Shown: positions 1-12,074 of the stretch, piece after piece
Layout of the letters: each line of letters opens with the position of its first letter
Position numbering within the stretch: position 1 is the stretch's first letter
Program-made: the position numbers and the translations under genes
The notes under the pieces: model-generated
Told to the model about the DNA's origin: nothing
Database searches by the model: none
What the model saw: the letters and a program-made list of their open reading frames with translations, nothing else
DNA from: Rhytidiadelphus loreus
Taxonomy: Eukaryota; Streptophyta; Bryopsida; Hypnales; Hylocomiaceae
DNA length: 64,000 bases
Direction of reading: 5' to 3'
NCBI GenBank assembly: GCA_947034895.1
Contig: OX344763.1
Location: 66,483,093 to 66,547,092 of the forward strand

Positions 1-235
1 CATTCATGTTATATCAATTGACCCATATCAATTGTAAAGAGTACCATTAGATTGAACATATAAGACTTGTAAGTTATTATAGTCTTATGTAATGAATTCT
101 TTTGATAGAATTCTAAGATTTCTATAGTTTGTGGGTTTCTACAATTTGTAGATTTTGTATATAAGAATTTAAAAAATAATTAAAATTCAAGAAATTTTAT
201 AATCTAGGAAATTGAATTTTGAAATCTAGGAAGAG

Positions 236-357
236 GGTAGATTTGAAATTTTGAAATCTAGAAAAAGGTAGATTTGAAATTCAAAAATCTAAGAAAAAGG
301 TAGTTCTGAAATTCTAAAATCTCGAAAGGAGGTAGATTTGAAAATTTGAAATCTACA
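236..357. repeat. Degenerate AT-rich tandem repeat
   Basis: About four imperfect units of 30-35 bases, each containing GGTAGATTTGAAATT followed by a variant of AAATCTAG. The units differ by small indels, so this is an old array. No coding potential is seen. Confidence 0.6.
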
Positions 358-394
358 AATCATTGAGATTTATATTTGAAAATTTACAAATCTA

Positions 395-452
395 CAAGTT
401 GCAAGCAAGTTGCAAGCAAGTTGCAAACAAGTTGCAAACAAGTTGCACACAA
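395..452. repeat. 11-bp tandem repeat (TTGCAAGCAAG)
   Basis: Five consecutive near-identical 11-base units, drifting from TTGCAAGCAAG to TTGCAAACAAG and TTGCACACAAG. It leads into a stretch (470-628) also dense in GTTGCA and TTGCAAC motifs, so it may belong to the same element. Confidence 0.75.
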
Positions 453-469
453 GGATGAAGTTCTTTGTA

Positions 470-628
470 TGGTGTCGAATGACAAAAAACCTTGCAACTA
501 GACTGCAACTAATGCGACTTGTCCACTGCAACTACGGACTCTACATTGTCACCTAGTTGCAAACGTCCTATGCAACTACAAAATGAGTTGCATACTGTAG
601 TTGCAAAACCCCTCATTTTCTTCTAGTG
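470..628. mobile_element. End fragment of a CACTA-type MITE
   Basis: The last 14 bases (615-628), read on the minus strand, are CACTAGAAGAAAAT. They are identical to the terminus of the complete CACTA-type MITE at 14733-14907. Internally the stretch carries scattered direct and inverted copies of TTGCAACTA, as expected of subterminal repeats. No matching left terminus was found, so it is a fragment or an element with one decayed end. Confidence 0.5.
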
Positions 629-660
629 TGATTACAACATTTCTGCCTGTTGGATTCACT

Positions 661-780
661 AGCAGTACCAAGTCATGCATGTCTCTTAGTCGCTCATACG
701 AGTTCAACGGGAATCGAACCGGACCGTCTGAATGAGATAATCAACCCCTTACAACCAACCATAGAGCTCATGACTTGGTG
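661..780 (-). repeat. tRNA-derived short repeat, copy A
   Basis: On the minus strand it contains a box-A-like GGTTGGTTGTAAGG and, about 40 bases downstream, a good RNA polymerase III box B (GGTTCGATTCC). It is bounded by inverted ACCAAGTCATG and CATGACTTGGT. A copy about 80% identical by eye lies at 17594-17714 with the same ends and boxes. The acceptor arms pair poorly and I could not fold a convincing cloverleaf, so I call it a tRNA-derived repeat (SINE-like or MITE-like), not a tRNA gene. Confidence 0.55.
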
Positions 781-2079
781 TTCTATATTGCATGATCTTA
801 TGTATTTTAATAAAAACATTAGTCACTCACAAATCTAAGTTATGTTCATGAAGGACTTTGTATGTCACTTCACTCTCATTTTAATGGAAATTGCACTTAA
901 AAAACTAGTAATTCTATTAGTTATCAACACAAATTATTTCCTGAAAATTCATTTGTATTGGTATCAAAATCGACATTATTATTTTGAGAGGGTCCAAAAC
1001 TCCCAAAATTTTGAATATAACGTTTTAGTTGAATAAATCCGAATAGGTCTCAACATATCTACAACCTCCTAGAATGTACACTTTGGATACATTACTAAGG
1101 GCTATGGAAAACCAACATGTACAAATAGTATACATTTAATGAAAAACCAACATGTACAAATAGTATACATTTAAGAAGGTGGCCAATTTTAGAAACTATG
1201 CCAATTTAGGACCTCCTACCTTAGTACATTTCATCCTCAAATTGTCAATATCTGAACTCTAAACCCCTTAATGTGAAGTCTAAAATGAATTTTGCATACT
1301 TGATATATCACATTGTAGGATTCATAATATTTCATTGATAGTCATCAATATTGAAAAGGTATGACAAAAATCACAATAAGGTTTGAAGATAGTTAAATAA
1401 ATTATAAACTTTATCATCCACACATTACTAGACTTTCTATTCCTACTACAGTTTAGAAGATTTTCTCCAATGCTCTTCAATTTTCTTGAATGTTCTTTTC
1501 TTCACATCTCAAGACTGGCTTTTCTTTTATTGATTCTTACTAAATTTAATTGTACAATGCCAAATGTCCTCATTCTTTATAGTTCCATTTTATAATAAAA
1601 TTATACTACTGATGTGTATAAATAATGGAAGAAATAAAATCTAAGATTAAAATATGAATAGTACTATTCAATTAGGCAATTTAATTAACTAATAAAAAGT
1701 TTGTATAAAATCACTATACTTAGAGTGTTACATTTCAACCCATCACAACAAATTTCATACATAGTTTGTCAATATTGTATTCATTATCATGTAAAAATCA
1801 AGTGTAGTTAAAAATTGAGGGGTTAATGCGATTTTATTTCTTCCATTATATCAATTGTGATTAGTGTGACTTCTATTTAAGCAGTCAATGACAGTAATCA
1901 AACTTGACATTTACTTTTAAGCATAATGCCTAAATGACTATCTACCCCAACACAACATTGTAATAATAAAAATATGTACCTATTCAAAATTATGTAACAT
2001 GCAGTTACAACACTATTGTCCTAATGCAAAACCATCTTTTGAATAAAGAACTTAAGCAAATTCTTTTAAAAGAAACCCC
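781..2079. other. AT-rich DNA without a gene
   Basis: No open frame with protein-like composition on either strand. The only structure is a direct 35-base duplication near 1107-1175 containing ACCAACATGTACAAATAG. Confidence 0.6.
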
Positions 2080-2084
2080 CAAGT

Positions 2085-2290
2085 GTGCTTGAGGTGTGCT
2101 GAGAGGTGTGCATGAGGTGTGCTTGAAGTCTAACTCAAGCACACCTCAAGGTCACTTTTAAAAAAAAAAATTGAGTAAAGAATTTCAACAAACTTTTTTC
2201 CCATTGTTATCTAAGTTCATTGCAATGACAATAGTAAAAGTGTGCTTGAGCTAGGCCTCAAGCACACTTCAAGCACACCTAAGTAAACCC
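2085..2290. repeat. Cluster of inverted and direct GTGTGCTTGA motifs
   Basis: Copies of AGGTGTGCTTGA and its complement TCAAGCACACCT recur at about 2085-2150 and 2238-2280, giving two potential hairpins around an AT-rich centre. This could be a MITE with decayed ends; no target-site duplication was found. Confidence 0.45.
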
Positions 2291-2316
2291 AAAAATATCT
2301 ACGCATTATAGTTGAA

Positions 2317-2418
2317 TTTCAATTGTGTGGATGTCTTTTAATGAGAATGACACATATATACTCTTTATTTCAATTGTGTGGATGTCTTTTAATGAGAATG
2401 ATACATATATACTTTTTA
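2317..2418. repeat. 51-bp tandem duplication
   Basis: Two copies of a 51-base unit starting TTTCAATTGTGTGGATG, differing at only a few positions. The short minus-strand open frame across it has a repeated peptide simply because 51 is a multiple of three. Confidence 0.8.
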
Positions 2419-4340
2419 TGGAAGCTACAAAAATGTTACACAAACATAATTTATAATAGCTTTCGGTATCGCCTAAAGTCTTTAGACACCTAAGGATTAA
2501 TAGTTTTAGAAATGAGTTCATTTATTTCTCTGATATAAATTCATATTGTACGCACAATCTTTTTTTTAAATGTTTCACTTCCATTTTCCTTTACATGTTT
2601 AAATAAGATTAAGCTTTCTAAGAAAATAGTTTACATTTTACTAATGTGACTAACTCCTACTTTTGAAGTTAGTGTCATTAGTCACATGTGAATTAACAAG
2701 CTTTTAACATTCTATATCTTTTTATAACATATTCAAATAATACTCACCAATGTACATTGGAATTGCCATAAATTCATATATAATAAAACTTTTTGAACAT
2801 GTATATGATGCACATATAATTATTATTGAAGAAAGCAATAAAAACATGATACAAATGTTACACATAATATATGCAAATACAATAACCATAATAAATTGAC
2901 CATTAAAAATGCTATAATTTGAATCTTCTTTAAATGAATAACACCAAACAACTAGTTTTGTGATGGGTTCAAATGTAACACTCTAAGAGTAGTGATTTTA
3001 TGCACACTTTTGATTCAATAATTATTTGGTCTAATTGAATAGCACTATTCAGATTTTTATTAATCTTAGATTTAATCTCTTCCATTATTAATACACTTCA
3101 GTAGGTATTCTTAACCCCTAAATGCCTCATCGACCATATATGGTCGATCTGAAATTTCAAGCTCATTTTGAAGTGGGCAGTTAAATTTGTTTTCCCGTTT
3201 TTAAATTTTGTTGGGGCAGTTTTTAGGGTTAACTATTCAAAACTTTCATTTTTCACTGAAAAGGTACATATTTGATTGTCGAGAGGTCTCCAAAGCCATT
3301 TATGTCCGTTAGTGGAAGAATAAAGCTTGCTTATTTTACTTCATTTTTCAACTTTGAGCAATTTCACTTGATTTGAGATCTAAAAACTTCCACTTTTCCA
3401 TTTGCTTTGAAAATGGTCCTAATTGAAAGAGTAAAGTATTTTCATGATTTTCACCATTGAAAATTTATACAAATGGTCAATTTCGTTAAAATGGCGGTAT
3501 TCCGCATGCCATTTTAATGGAATATCTTCTACAAATGGAGATTAAGTGTGCCACGATAGGGTCATACATGTGCCAATTTTATGCCTAGCACATTCAAATC
3601 ACTCCTAGTTCACGCATTTCCACTCCCCTCGGACAATCTTTCCATTGTTTTCATTCTCTCAACAATTGCAAGGTGGATTGTGTAATGAGTTTAATAACTT
3701 TTCTAGTGATATTAAGTTTTTTGAAAGGGCATTTTAATGTGCTAACACAATTTGTAGCTATTTGTGTCATTTCCAATCCCAAAAAACTTTTATGTGCAAA
3801 ATTCTGAAACGTTGTGGGGAGGGACAACATACTAAAAATAGAAAACATACATTTTTCTTGTTATAATCTCACAACTCTTATGCAATTTTGCACTTAAAAT
3901 TGGTGTGCATACTAATAAGTAAGCTCTTTAAACATCCATACAATTAGATTTTGAAAGAAAATCAATTTGCTTCAATGGGGATAACTATAAGCCCATGCTC
4001 TTTTTTCATAGTCAAAACACATGTTACTAAAAATAAATAACGACAACTGAATCTCTTGATATTATTTCTTGTCCTCTTTCAACATTTTGATAGGTTGAAT
4101 CATTTTTAAGAAGATTAAGAAGATTATAGCCTTAGAAATTTGAAACAGAAATGTTATAGATTACATAGGAGAAGAAAACACAACAATATCATAATTTGAG
4201 GATTCAAAGATTATAGTATTTGCTCAAGATTATAGTATTTAGGGTGAACATTAAAACTATGGAAATTTTTCAATTCAATTCTCGTTTTGCATGTAAAGTC
4301 TAAAATTAAATTGAAGTTCGTCACCTAAATCATACAAGGT
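2419..4340. other. AT-rich DNA without a gene
   Basis: Nothing supportable is seen: short open frames have low-complexity AT-driven composition and no splice-bounded coding block stands out. Confidence 0.55.
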
Positions 4341-4348
4341 TGGAAAGC

Positions 4349-4393
4349 CCAATCAATTTATGCCCAATCAATTTATGCCCAATCAATTTATGG
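4349..4393. repeat. 15-bp tandem repeat, three units
   Basis: Three perfect direct copies of GCCCAATCAATTTAT. A young microsatellite-scale expansion in AT-rich DNA. Confidence 0.85.
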
Positions 4394-4760
4394 CTTCTAA
4401 AGATGTACTATACATTTTTGTGAAATGAATTTTTCTATTAAAGATGTAGGGCAAGGATTCTGTTGCAACCCTTCAAAATCGGATTACTAGTCAAAGTAGA
4501 CTTCCAAAACATCCTTCCAAAAATATAAATTTAAAAAAAAAGCAATCAGGTAAGGGTTTATTGAACTTGAAAATTCTTTAGAAAAAAACCCCTAAACCTT
4601 GAACATGTAGGGTTGAAATATGTATTCAAATTTTTGAACAAGTATGTCCATAGGACAAGATGAGGAGGGCTACTCAAAAAATTTAGTTCCACAGAACCCT
4701 TAATGTTTAAAAAAAGTCTATATTCCTAAACCTTGAAATGTAGAACTCCTGAATTCTGAA

Positions 4761-4782
4761 CCCTAAACCCTAAACCCTAACC
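4761..4782. repeat. Short telomere-like tract (CCCTAAA)
   Basis: Three consecutive CCCTAAA-type units, the complement of the Arabidopsis-type plant telomere repeat TTTAGGG. With only three units this is an interstitial motif (a telo-box or a repair scar), not a chromosome end. Confidence 0.6.
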
Positions 4783-5149
4783 AGTCAATCGTAAATGGAA
4801 CTTTACCCTGAAGGCCACAAAGTTCATAGGATTCTTTTGATTCTTTTTTTGTATCCGACAAAACAATTAATTAATATCGATATTAGTTTCTGGAAATAGG
4901 ACCTTCTTTGGATAGAAAAGCTTCTCTGTTGGCATCAACCTAATTATTCTAAAGTAACTCATTTTGGAAGATTCTAAGTCCGTCAGCTTTTAATGAATGC
5001 ATCTGTCAACAGTTGAAAATAGTGTTCCCCTATTTCTATTCGGGGTTCATGAGGAACATTTGAAAATCCCGTGCCTTGTTCCCGGGATAACCTTCCTTGA
5101 ACTTTGTATAACGCATTTAGCGGCAAAGGTGATCCTCCCCCATTTCCTC

Positions 5150-5302
5150 ATGCTGAACTATCCATTGTCATCTCCGCCGTCCACACTCAGAATCCTCCCG
5201 CGTGCGCAACTTTGCATTGTCATTTTCACCGTCGTCACTGAGAATCCTCCGTCCCTCACAGCTTCGCATTGTCATTTTCGGCGTCCGCGCTGAGAATCCT
5301 AA
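5150..5302. repeat. 52-bp tandem repeat, three units
   Basis: Three diverged units of 52 bases, each with CATTGTCATTTTC followed by a CG-rich segment and AGAATCCT (at about 5189, 5241 and 5293). It is richer in CG than its surroundings. The open frames across it are period artefacts. Confidence 0.7.
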
Positions 5303-5883
5303 ATCTCTTTTTGTTGTATGCTTCACGTCTGTTGTGGCAAATGCCATTTTATTATGTCTCTACGGTAGTGAGGTTTCTCTAATTTTCGTACGCCGGGTTG
5401 CAGCAGACAATTCATTTGACTAGATTCTGGGTTCGGATACGCAATACATGTCCCTCAATCTCTCTTCATTTTCCTCCAACATTCATGATTCCGTTTTCTG
5501 TTGCATGATTTGTTATTTTATCTCTCATGCGACCTCCGTGATAGTTTGATCCCCGTATCTATATTGCGCATGTTCTGAACTTGTGTTTTCCGATTAATTT
5601 TCGGTTAGCCTGTTGTTGGAATTTGGAGAATACACGGATTGTGTAGACCTATTGGAAACTTTCTAGACACTACTTGTAATGTTCTATAGGTTTAGGTATA
5701 TTTCAGTATTTTCATTTCGAGTGTGGGGCGCATAGTCTTGATTCCGTCAATTGTGTGCATGACATTCCGTGGTTCATGGTGTGGTCTGTGGGAGAGAAAT
5801 TCTACAAAACCCGCCGCATTTTCAAGATTATCATGTAAAACCATAATATATGAACTCTCTGTAAAATGCAGGAATGGATTTCC

Positions 5884-6432
5884 ACTCGAATCGAGTTCAA
5901 GAATGCGAAACGGGTTGGACGAGGCGTTTTAACTCAACCCGAGTTAAATCATATTCTGAGAATTATTCACTGAAATAACCTTGATTATGGACTATCTAAT
6001 GTACTTGTGATCACTCGTTTAACTCGAATCGAGTTGATTGTCCCTTGACTTGAGAACATTTTAATACCGGAGGATATTTATATTAATAAAATCCTAGATC
6101 CCAGAATATTTTGGCATCTGATTTCATATACCTGCAAAAAATCATCGCAATGAAATTTTTACTCGAGTCGAGTTAACAATGTGGTCACTTGTTTAACTCG
6201 ACTCGAGTTGACTGTCCCTTGACCTGAGAACATTGCAATACCGGAGGATATATAATTATATAATTTTGGATCCCAGGATTTTTAGGCATTTGATTGCATA
6301 TACATGTAGAAGATCTTTGCATTGATATACTTTAACTCGAGTCGAGTTAACTAAGAAGGATGTTTAGTAAAATTATTCTTGAAGATAGTGACATGAGCTC
6401 TCGATTGTAGATGATTTAACTCGCCTCGAGTT
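5884..6432. repeat. Palindrome array upstream of the DUF7869 transposon gene
   Basis: Seven near-perfect palindromes of the form AACTCGANTCGAGTT lie at 5884, 5928, 6021, 6161, 6195, 6334 and 6418. Four of them sit inside a 174-base tandem duplication (6011-6180 and 6185-6350) that also repeats CCGGAGGATAT and GATCCCAG. The last palindrome ends four bases before the first ATG of the transposon gene. In CACTA elements, subterminal repeated motifs bind an element-encoded protein; the same role here is inference. Confidence 0.75.
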
Positions 6433-6436
6433 AAGA

Positions 6437-8802
6437 ATGTCCATGTCTGATAAAATGTTATTGGAATTGACAGAATCAATGGCTGCTCACCGCCAACTCC
6501 TTCAGGAATACTCTTCTGATGAAGGAGAGATTGAAAATGATCCGATACAAGACTTCGTCATTCCAGATTGTGAAGGCGTCCCTCGAAGACTATGGAGCAC
6601 GAAAATTGTCCTCCTCTACAATGTTGATGGAGAAGTGGTTGCTGAGGGAATTTGTCATAGCGTAAATTCCGAACATATTGTGGGTAGCAATGGTCCCCTT
6701 GGAGACTCCTTTGTCGTAGTTCAGATATCCAAATCACTGCATCCTACTGAAGTTCCTGAACACTGGAAGTACTCAATTCGTGCTTGGCCCATTGACCGCG
6801 TGTTCCTAAATGGGGCCAGCCTCAATGATCACGAGGTTCGGGACCAATAGAATTGTCTACAAGGAAGATTGTCTCAGGGGGCTTCCTCAGGTGCAAGACC
6901 ATACACAAGTACCGTGAGGAATCCTCCTCCTCCTCAAGCTTCTGTTAAAGCAACCAATCTACTCAGTCAAGAGTCTATCAATTTAGTATCGAGCAAGGTG
7001 TGTTGTCCCGGAAACTGTGTCCAACCTTTTCCAAGAAAAAAGATTCGAGCTTTCCGTGAACGCATGTACCACAAGACATCCTTTGAACTCCGCTACCACA
7101 TGAAGTTGGATGTTCATCGACAAGTTCACCGTGATGCTCAGGGGAAAGGGGTGGTCACTCTCGAGGGGACTGATGTTTGTATGGCGGCATGGCGGCATAT
7201 TGTAGGTGTCTCCGAATCCACCTTCCACCGTTGCCAAGGATATGCTGCAAGAGGCTCGAAAGCATTCGAGTGTGTGCTTGAGAAGTCAACTAATTATATG
7301 CCGCATCGCACGCACTCTTGCATCTAGGGAGAAGGTCATCTCTAAGATTCTTCCAGACACCTTCACTTGGAAAAATACGCTACCCGAAGTCAACGCTACA
7401 AATGCTATATTCGGGTTGAAGGAAGTTTCTACATCGAATATCTGTAAAATCAGGAAGTTGAATTTTCTTAAATACTCTGTGAAGAAACCTGGAGATAATT
7501 TCGCTTGTTCTTCAGATTGTGATAGATACCATGAACAAAGAAGAATAGCCCCTATTGGATTACAACGGAAGTGGGCCCACCTCCTGGAGAAACTCAATGC
7601 CTGTACTCAAGCTCATCAAGATTTATACTATGCCAATCGGTACAGGTCAAGCGCCTACCCTCATGAATGCCTCACAATCATGCATGATAAAATGGATCAT
7701 GCCAAAACAGCATCTCTAGTGTTCTCACACAAAAGCAAACAACTTGATGGCCTCACAAAGTTGCCGGTATCAGTGACCGGAATGATTGCTCATAGGCACG
7801 GTGACGTCCATTATGCTCATTACGGTCTTGATGTCTTCTTGCACGACTCTAACTACATTGTGAGGTCGTAGTGAAGCTGTTGAGAGACCTTGAACTTCCT
7901 CCAAAGTATTCCTCTCGTGAGTTGTTCGTTGGATCGAGCTCGGCTCCTTTATTTGAAGCAGTGTTGAAAGGGTCTGAAATGTGCATATTGTCACTTCGGC
8001 CACCGCTCAAAGTCCCCATTGCAGCCACTCCCCTTCCTCCGGTTCTAAACGTTCAAATGGATAATGCTACTGGAGACAACAAGAATCGATATGTCTTTGC
8101 ATTTTGGTCCCTCCTTGTAGCAAAGAAGATCTTCCGAGAGGTTTACGTGAGTTTCATGTTAGTTGGTCACACACATGACGACATTAACGCTTTGTTTGGA
8201 AGATGGAGCATGCAATTAAAGAAGGAAACGTTCCCTACCATCCTAGCTCTCATGAAGTCCTTCATGGATGTAGATTTTGTACCTATAATTCCACACTTGA
8301 TTGAAGAGGTACCAGATTTCAAAGCCTTCATAGAAGGCTCCATTTTGGAAGGGGACGAAGCACTTGTTGGCCATACAAAGGCACAACAATTCAAGTTCTA
8401 CCTCAATTCAGCAGGTGTTCCAATTATGAAGTATAAGAGGTATTGCACGGATAGTAATTGGCTTCCAGAAGAGGGGGGAATCAAATTATGGCGAGAAGAC
8501 TCTAAAGGATGAAGTTTATGGCCTTGTGGTGAACCCCTTCCAGTTCACCACGTTCCTATGCGATGTGTGGAAGACATCTCTAAAGGAATATCGGGGTTCA
8601 TCAAATATTGGGAGGCATTATGCAATGAAGACGACAATGGGGAGTACAAGAGATGCTTCGAGCATTTGTTGTTCTATTGGCGTGTAGTGAAAGCATGCTT
8701 GGTGCAACCTATAGTACCATTCGAGACATTGAAGGATGGTTTCTGGCCTCACACTCGAGTGGAAGCCACTATGTTGATTTTGTGTTTTCCATGGTGTTTG
8801 TA
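6437..8802 (+). pseudogene. DUF7869-type transposon gene, broken
   Basis: A transposon protein of the plant family whose core is annotated as DUF7869. The signature lies in 7871-8512: QMDNATGDNKNRYVFAF, then LVAKKIFREVYV, then FMLVGHTHDDINALFG, matching the usual order of metal-binding-like acidic residues. An upstream segment (6437-6850) resembles the N-terminal region of plant En/Spm-type proteins, ending in AWPIDRV. A cysteine/histidine-containing middle (7340-7870) includes TFTWKN. The reading is interrupted by TAG at 6848, a frame change between about 7260 and 7340, a second at about 7860, and TGA at 8510, after which coding-like sequence runs on to 8802. One or two of these could be unrecognised introns. 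It is followed on the same strand by captured host-gene fragments. A 3' piece of a related copy lies at 19747-20762. Confidence 0.75.
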
Positions 8803-8994
8803 GTAATCTCGATTTCAGAAATTGGAGATCCCTTCTCCTTTCAATATTTATTTCAAACAATCTAGGATTATGGAGACCTTCTTTATGGGCTTTCTGAAAC
8901 TATAGTGTAGATATTTCATATTGTAGTATGGAATGGAGAATAGTGTTGCACTAGGTTTTAGGGTTTAGAGTAAATTTGTTGTTTTCTTGGAGTT

Positions 8995-9204
8995 TTGGTT
9001 AGCTTTAACTACCATTTTGATCTGGTTCTGAAGTCGCTAGTGCTGAAGTCGCAGGAAGACAAGAAGAAGATTAGGGTTTCACAAAACTGGGATGAGCCTC
9101 TAAAAAAGGTGAAAAAGACAATGGAGTATTGTTTACAGGCCTTGGAGACCACGGCTGCGATCCACAAAACGCCTGTGGAATTTATTAGTTTCTTGAAATC
9201 ATGA
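8995..9204 (+). pseudogene. Unidentified coding fragment inside the composite element
   Basis: A 69-residue open stretch with protein-like, lysine-rich, helical composition (QNWDEPLKKVKKTMEYCL, then TPVEFISFLKS). I do not recognise it. It lies between the transposon gene and the DGD1-like fragment on the same strand, so it may be a further captured exon, perhaps from the DGD1 N-terminal region, but I cannot show that. Confidence 0.3.
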
Positions 9205-9463
9205 AGAAAAATCTTGTGAGTCTTTGTGCACCTTGAAATCCATTGTATTTCCACTAAGAGTTGTCCTCATCGTCTTTTATCTAATCATTGTTCTAAGATA
9301 GGCATCTAACAAGCATATCTTATAAGATCAGGAAGCAATCAAGAAACCTCTTGTTTGCAACAATTCTGATTTTTTAGAGCCATGTTTCTTCCTTGAGGTA
9401 CAATACACTTAAGTGTATTGAAATGAGAATCAAACTCTCTAGCAAACCAAGGAGGATTTGTGC

Positions 9464-10074
9464 AAAAATATTGCAATTGTCACAATCGCAAGCTTACCAT
9501 GAATGATTGGAACTATTGTGAATCCTCTATTTAGGGCTGCCTACTTGGCTTGATCTATGGACCAGAATGTGACCTTGTTGCTGCCTTGGTTATGCAAGAT
9601 AGATCAAGTGCAAGTGTATCCGAATCAAATGACATTCGAATCTCCAAATCAGATTTTTGTGCAAAAGTGGGTAGAAGACCAAGTTGGTTTCAAGCACAAT
9701 TTCAAGATAGCTTTTTATCCTAGCAAGGTTAGATATGTTTTGTTCATTTTTGGAAAGTATGTATGTTTTGGGGTTGGATATTTTTCACTTTTTTTTCCAG
9801 TTCATGCTGCTCTTTGAGATTATAACTCATTCATTCTGAGAACGCATGTAAATAGAGTGGGATAAGGAGTTATCATATCATAATGGTTTGTATTCTGAAC
9901 TTTGTCTTCTCTGGTTGGATGTGTAGTTTTCTATTGAGAAACGTAGTATCCTTGCAGCTGAGGACATCTCCTAGTTCATTTCTGATCAAGAAGTTGATGT
10001 TGCAGAGCTAGAAGAGCCGGAACATTTAACCTAGTATTATCATGGGCGACAATGATTAACTTACTAAACTTCAA
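9464..10074 (+). pseudogene. DGD1: Captured digalactosyldiacylglycerol synthase fragment
   Basis: DGD1 makes the chloroplast lipid digalactosyldiacylglycerol by adding a galactose from UDP-galactose to monogalactosyldiacylglycerol at the plastid outer envelope. Two exons of its glycosyltransferase region are recognisable. Exon 9464-9726 reads IAIVTIASLP, then VNPLFRAAYLA, LLLPWLCK, VYPNQMTFESP and FKIAFYPSK. Exon 9927-10074 reads FSIEKRSILAAEDIS, then ELEEPEHLT and YYHG. The intron between them keeps a GT donor (9727) and an AG acceptor (9926) at the family boundary between YPGK and FS, so this was copied from genomic DNA, not from mRNA. Stops replace tryptophan after SLP and after EHLT, and others occur, so it is non-functional. 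The next expected exon (GIVHTNYLEY) is absent, and 3' of it comes a Rab2 exon. Confidence 0.85.
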
Positions 10075-10576
10075 GTGAGTTCTTTGATTCATGCTAGTAA
10101 CATTCATTGTTCTCTCTATTTTCAAACATTTAAATTTGGGGTCCTCTTTATTAGAACAAAATCGTGCCTGAAATTTAAACTCACTTTCAATATTAAAAAG
10201 TTATAAGGATTCAAAGTTTTATTGATGGTTGTAAGCCAATAGGTATTCTACTGTTCATTGTGCAAAATTTGGGGGTGACACAATTATTTAGGTACAACAA
10301 TTAGAATTCAACTGTGTACTTAACTACATTTATTTATTTATTTTATCAAGTAGCCGAGATTAGGGGCTGTTGATAACGAAGTGATGGGAAGAATTCTGGT
10401 AGCAAAATTTTCTCTTATGCTAATTGTTGTTGTCTGCATGGTCTAGTTTAGTGTTATTTATTATTAATTTTGTTTTTAAAGTTTCAAATCCAAGGGTGAC
10501 CTTTGCAGACCATCACAAACATCCACAATGGCCATGAGTATTGGATTGAGTGATGAGAAGGTGTTTTGCTGCTTAG

Positions 10577-11042
<466 letters not shown>

Positions 11043-11578
11043 CTACTAGGGATGGCATTGGAGCTAGGGGAGGAGCTCTATCGTTCAAAATAGTACTTGT
11101 TGCATTTGATGGAATGCACAAGGAAGACTTGGTTGGTCAATTGATGTTCATACTTCATTCCAAGGTTAAGCTAGATTGATACAACATGAGGTTTATTCTT
11201 TAATTTGTAGCCAAAAGTGATTTGTAGATTGTTTCATAATATTGTATCATGTTCTATGTAGTGCATCAAGTAGAGCTATTCAGACCTAGATGCATCCAAG
11301 GAGTATACTAGTTGGACAATTGGATTTTTGGCATTAGCATAGTTAGTTTTTTTTGAGCTTTTTGTACTAAAATATGTGCTTGAAGGTGATCAAATTTTTC
11401 ATTTTATTTATCCGCAATGTTAGAAAGTAATGCAAACTTGGTTGGTCTTGAGTGGTGTCATTTAATGGGTTTTTTGGTCATATGAAGACTTCCTTGCATG
11501 TAGTTGCCATTGAGATCTTGAAGAATGTGAGCCTTCCTATAGTTTCTTGGAATGGGAAGATTAGAATATTTCATTAAG

Positions 11579-11799
11579 CACTAAAGTGTGTAGATAACAG
11601 ATATGTTGACAAAATTCTATCAATTAAGTGTCCTAATTGACATAAGTTTGTCAACTAAGTGTCAAGACTCTGTCAATTAAGTGCCCTAATTGACATAAGT
11701 TTGTCAACTAAGTGTCCAAATCAAGTAGTTCTAATTAATGGGACAATTGACAAATTATGTCAACTTTTTGTCAATTAGGACATATTTCTCCTTGTAGTG
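11579..11799. mobile_element. Possible CACTA-like MITE with internal repeats
   Basis: The stretch starts CACTAAAG and ends CTTGTAGTG, so both ends read CACTA inwards. Inside are two direct copies of a 60-base unit containing CCTAATTGACATAAG plus an inverted copy. The terminal similarity beyond CACTA is weak and no clean 3-base target-site duplication is seen, so this is tentative. Confidence 0.35.
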
Positions 11800-11809
11800 T
11801 AATGATTTA

Positions 11810-12060
11810 TTCATATTATATGTAGTCCTTTTCCATCCATTCATTATTTCATTGCAAAAATATGAACTCCAAATTTTTTGACACCAAGGCCCTAATTAAT
11901 ACTTTCAAGCTTGTTAATCTAACTTTGGGCGATTAGCATGCTTGAAAGTATTGACTAGAACTGGAATTTGAACCCATGACCTCCCCGAAAGAAACAAGCA
12001 GAGTCCAAGTCCTTGAGTTACACCTCATGGTCCAATGTTGCCTCCAACTTCTTTCACTAT
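11810..12060 (-). repeat. tRNA-like repeat unit, copy 1
   Basis: A 250-base unit starting TTCATATTATATG and repeated 523 bases downstream. On the minus strand its distal end is tRNA-like, with a box-B-type GGTTCAAATTCC preceded by a plausible anticodon arm (about 11955-12030). The two copies differ at many positions. No intact cloverleaf is claimed. Confidence 0.55.
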
Positions 12061-12074
12061 GATATAATGATTTA

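Noticed and set aside
4761..4782. Telomere or chromosome end
   Set aside because: Only three CCCTAAA units, internal in unique-looking DNA on both sides.
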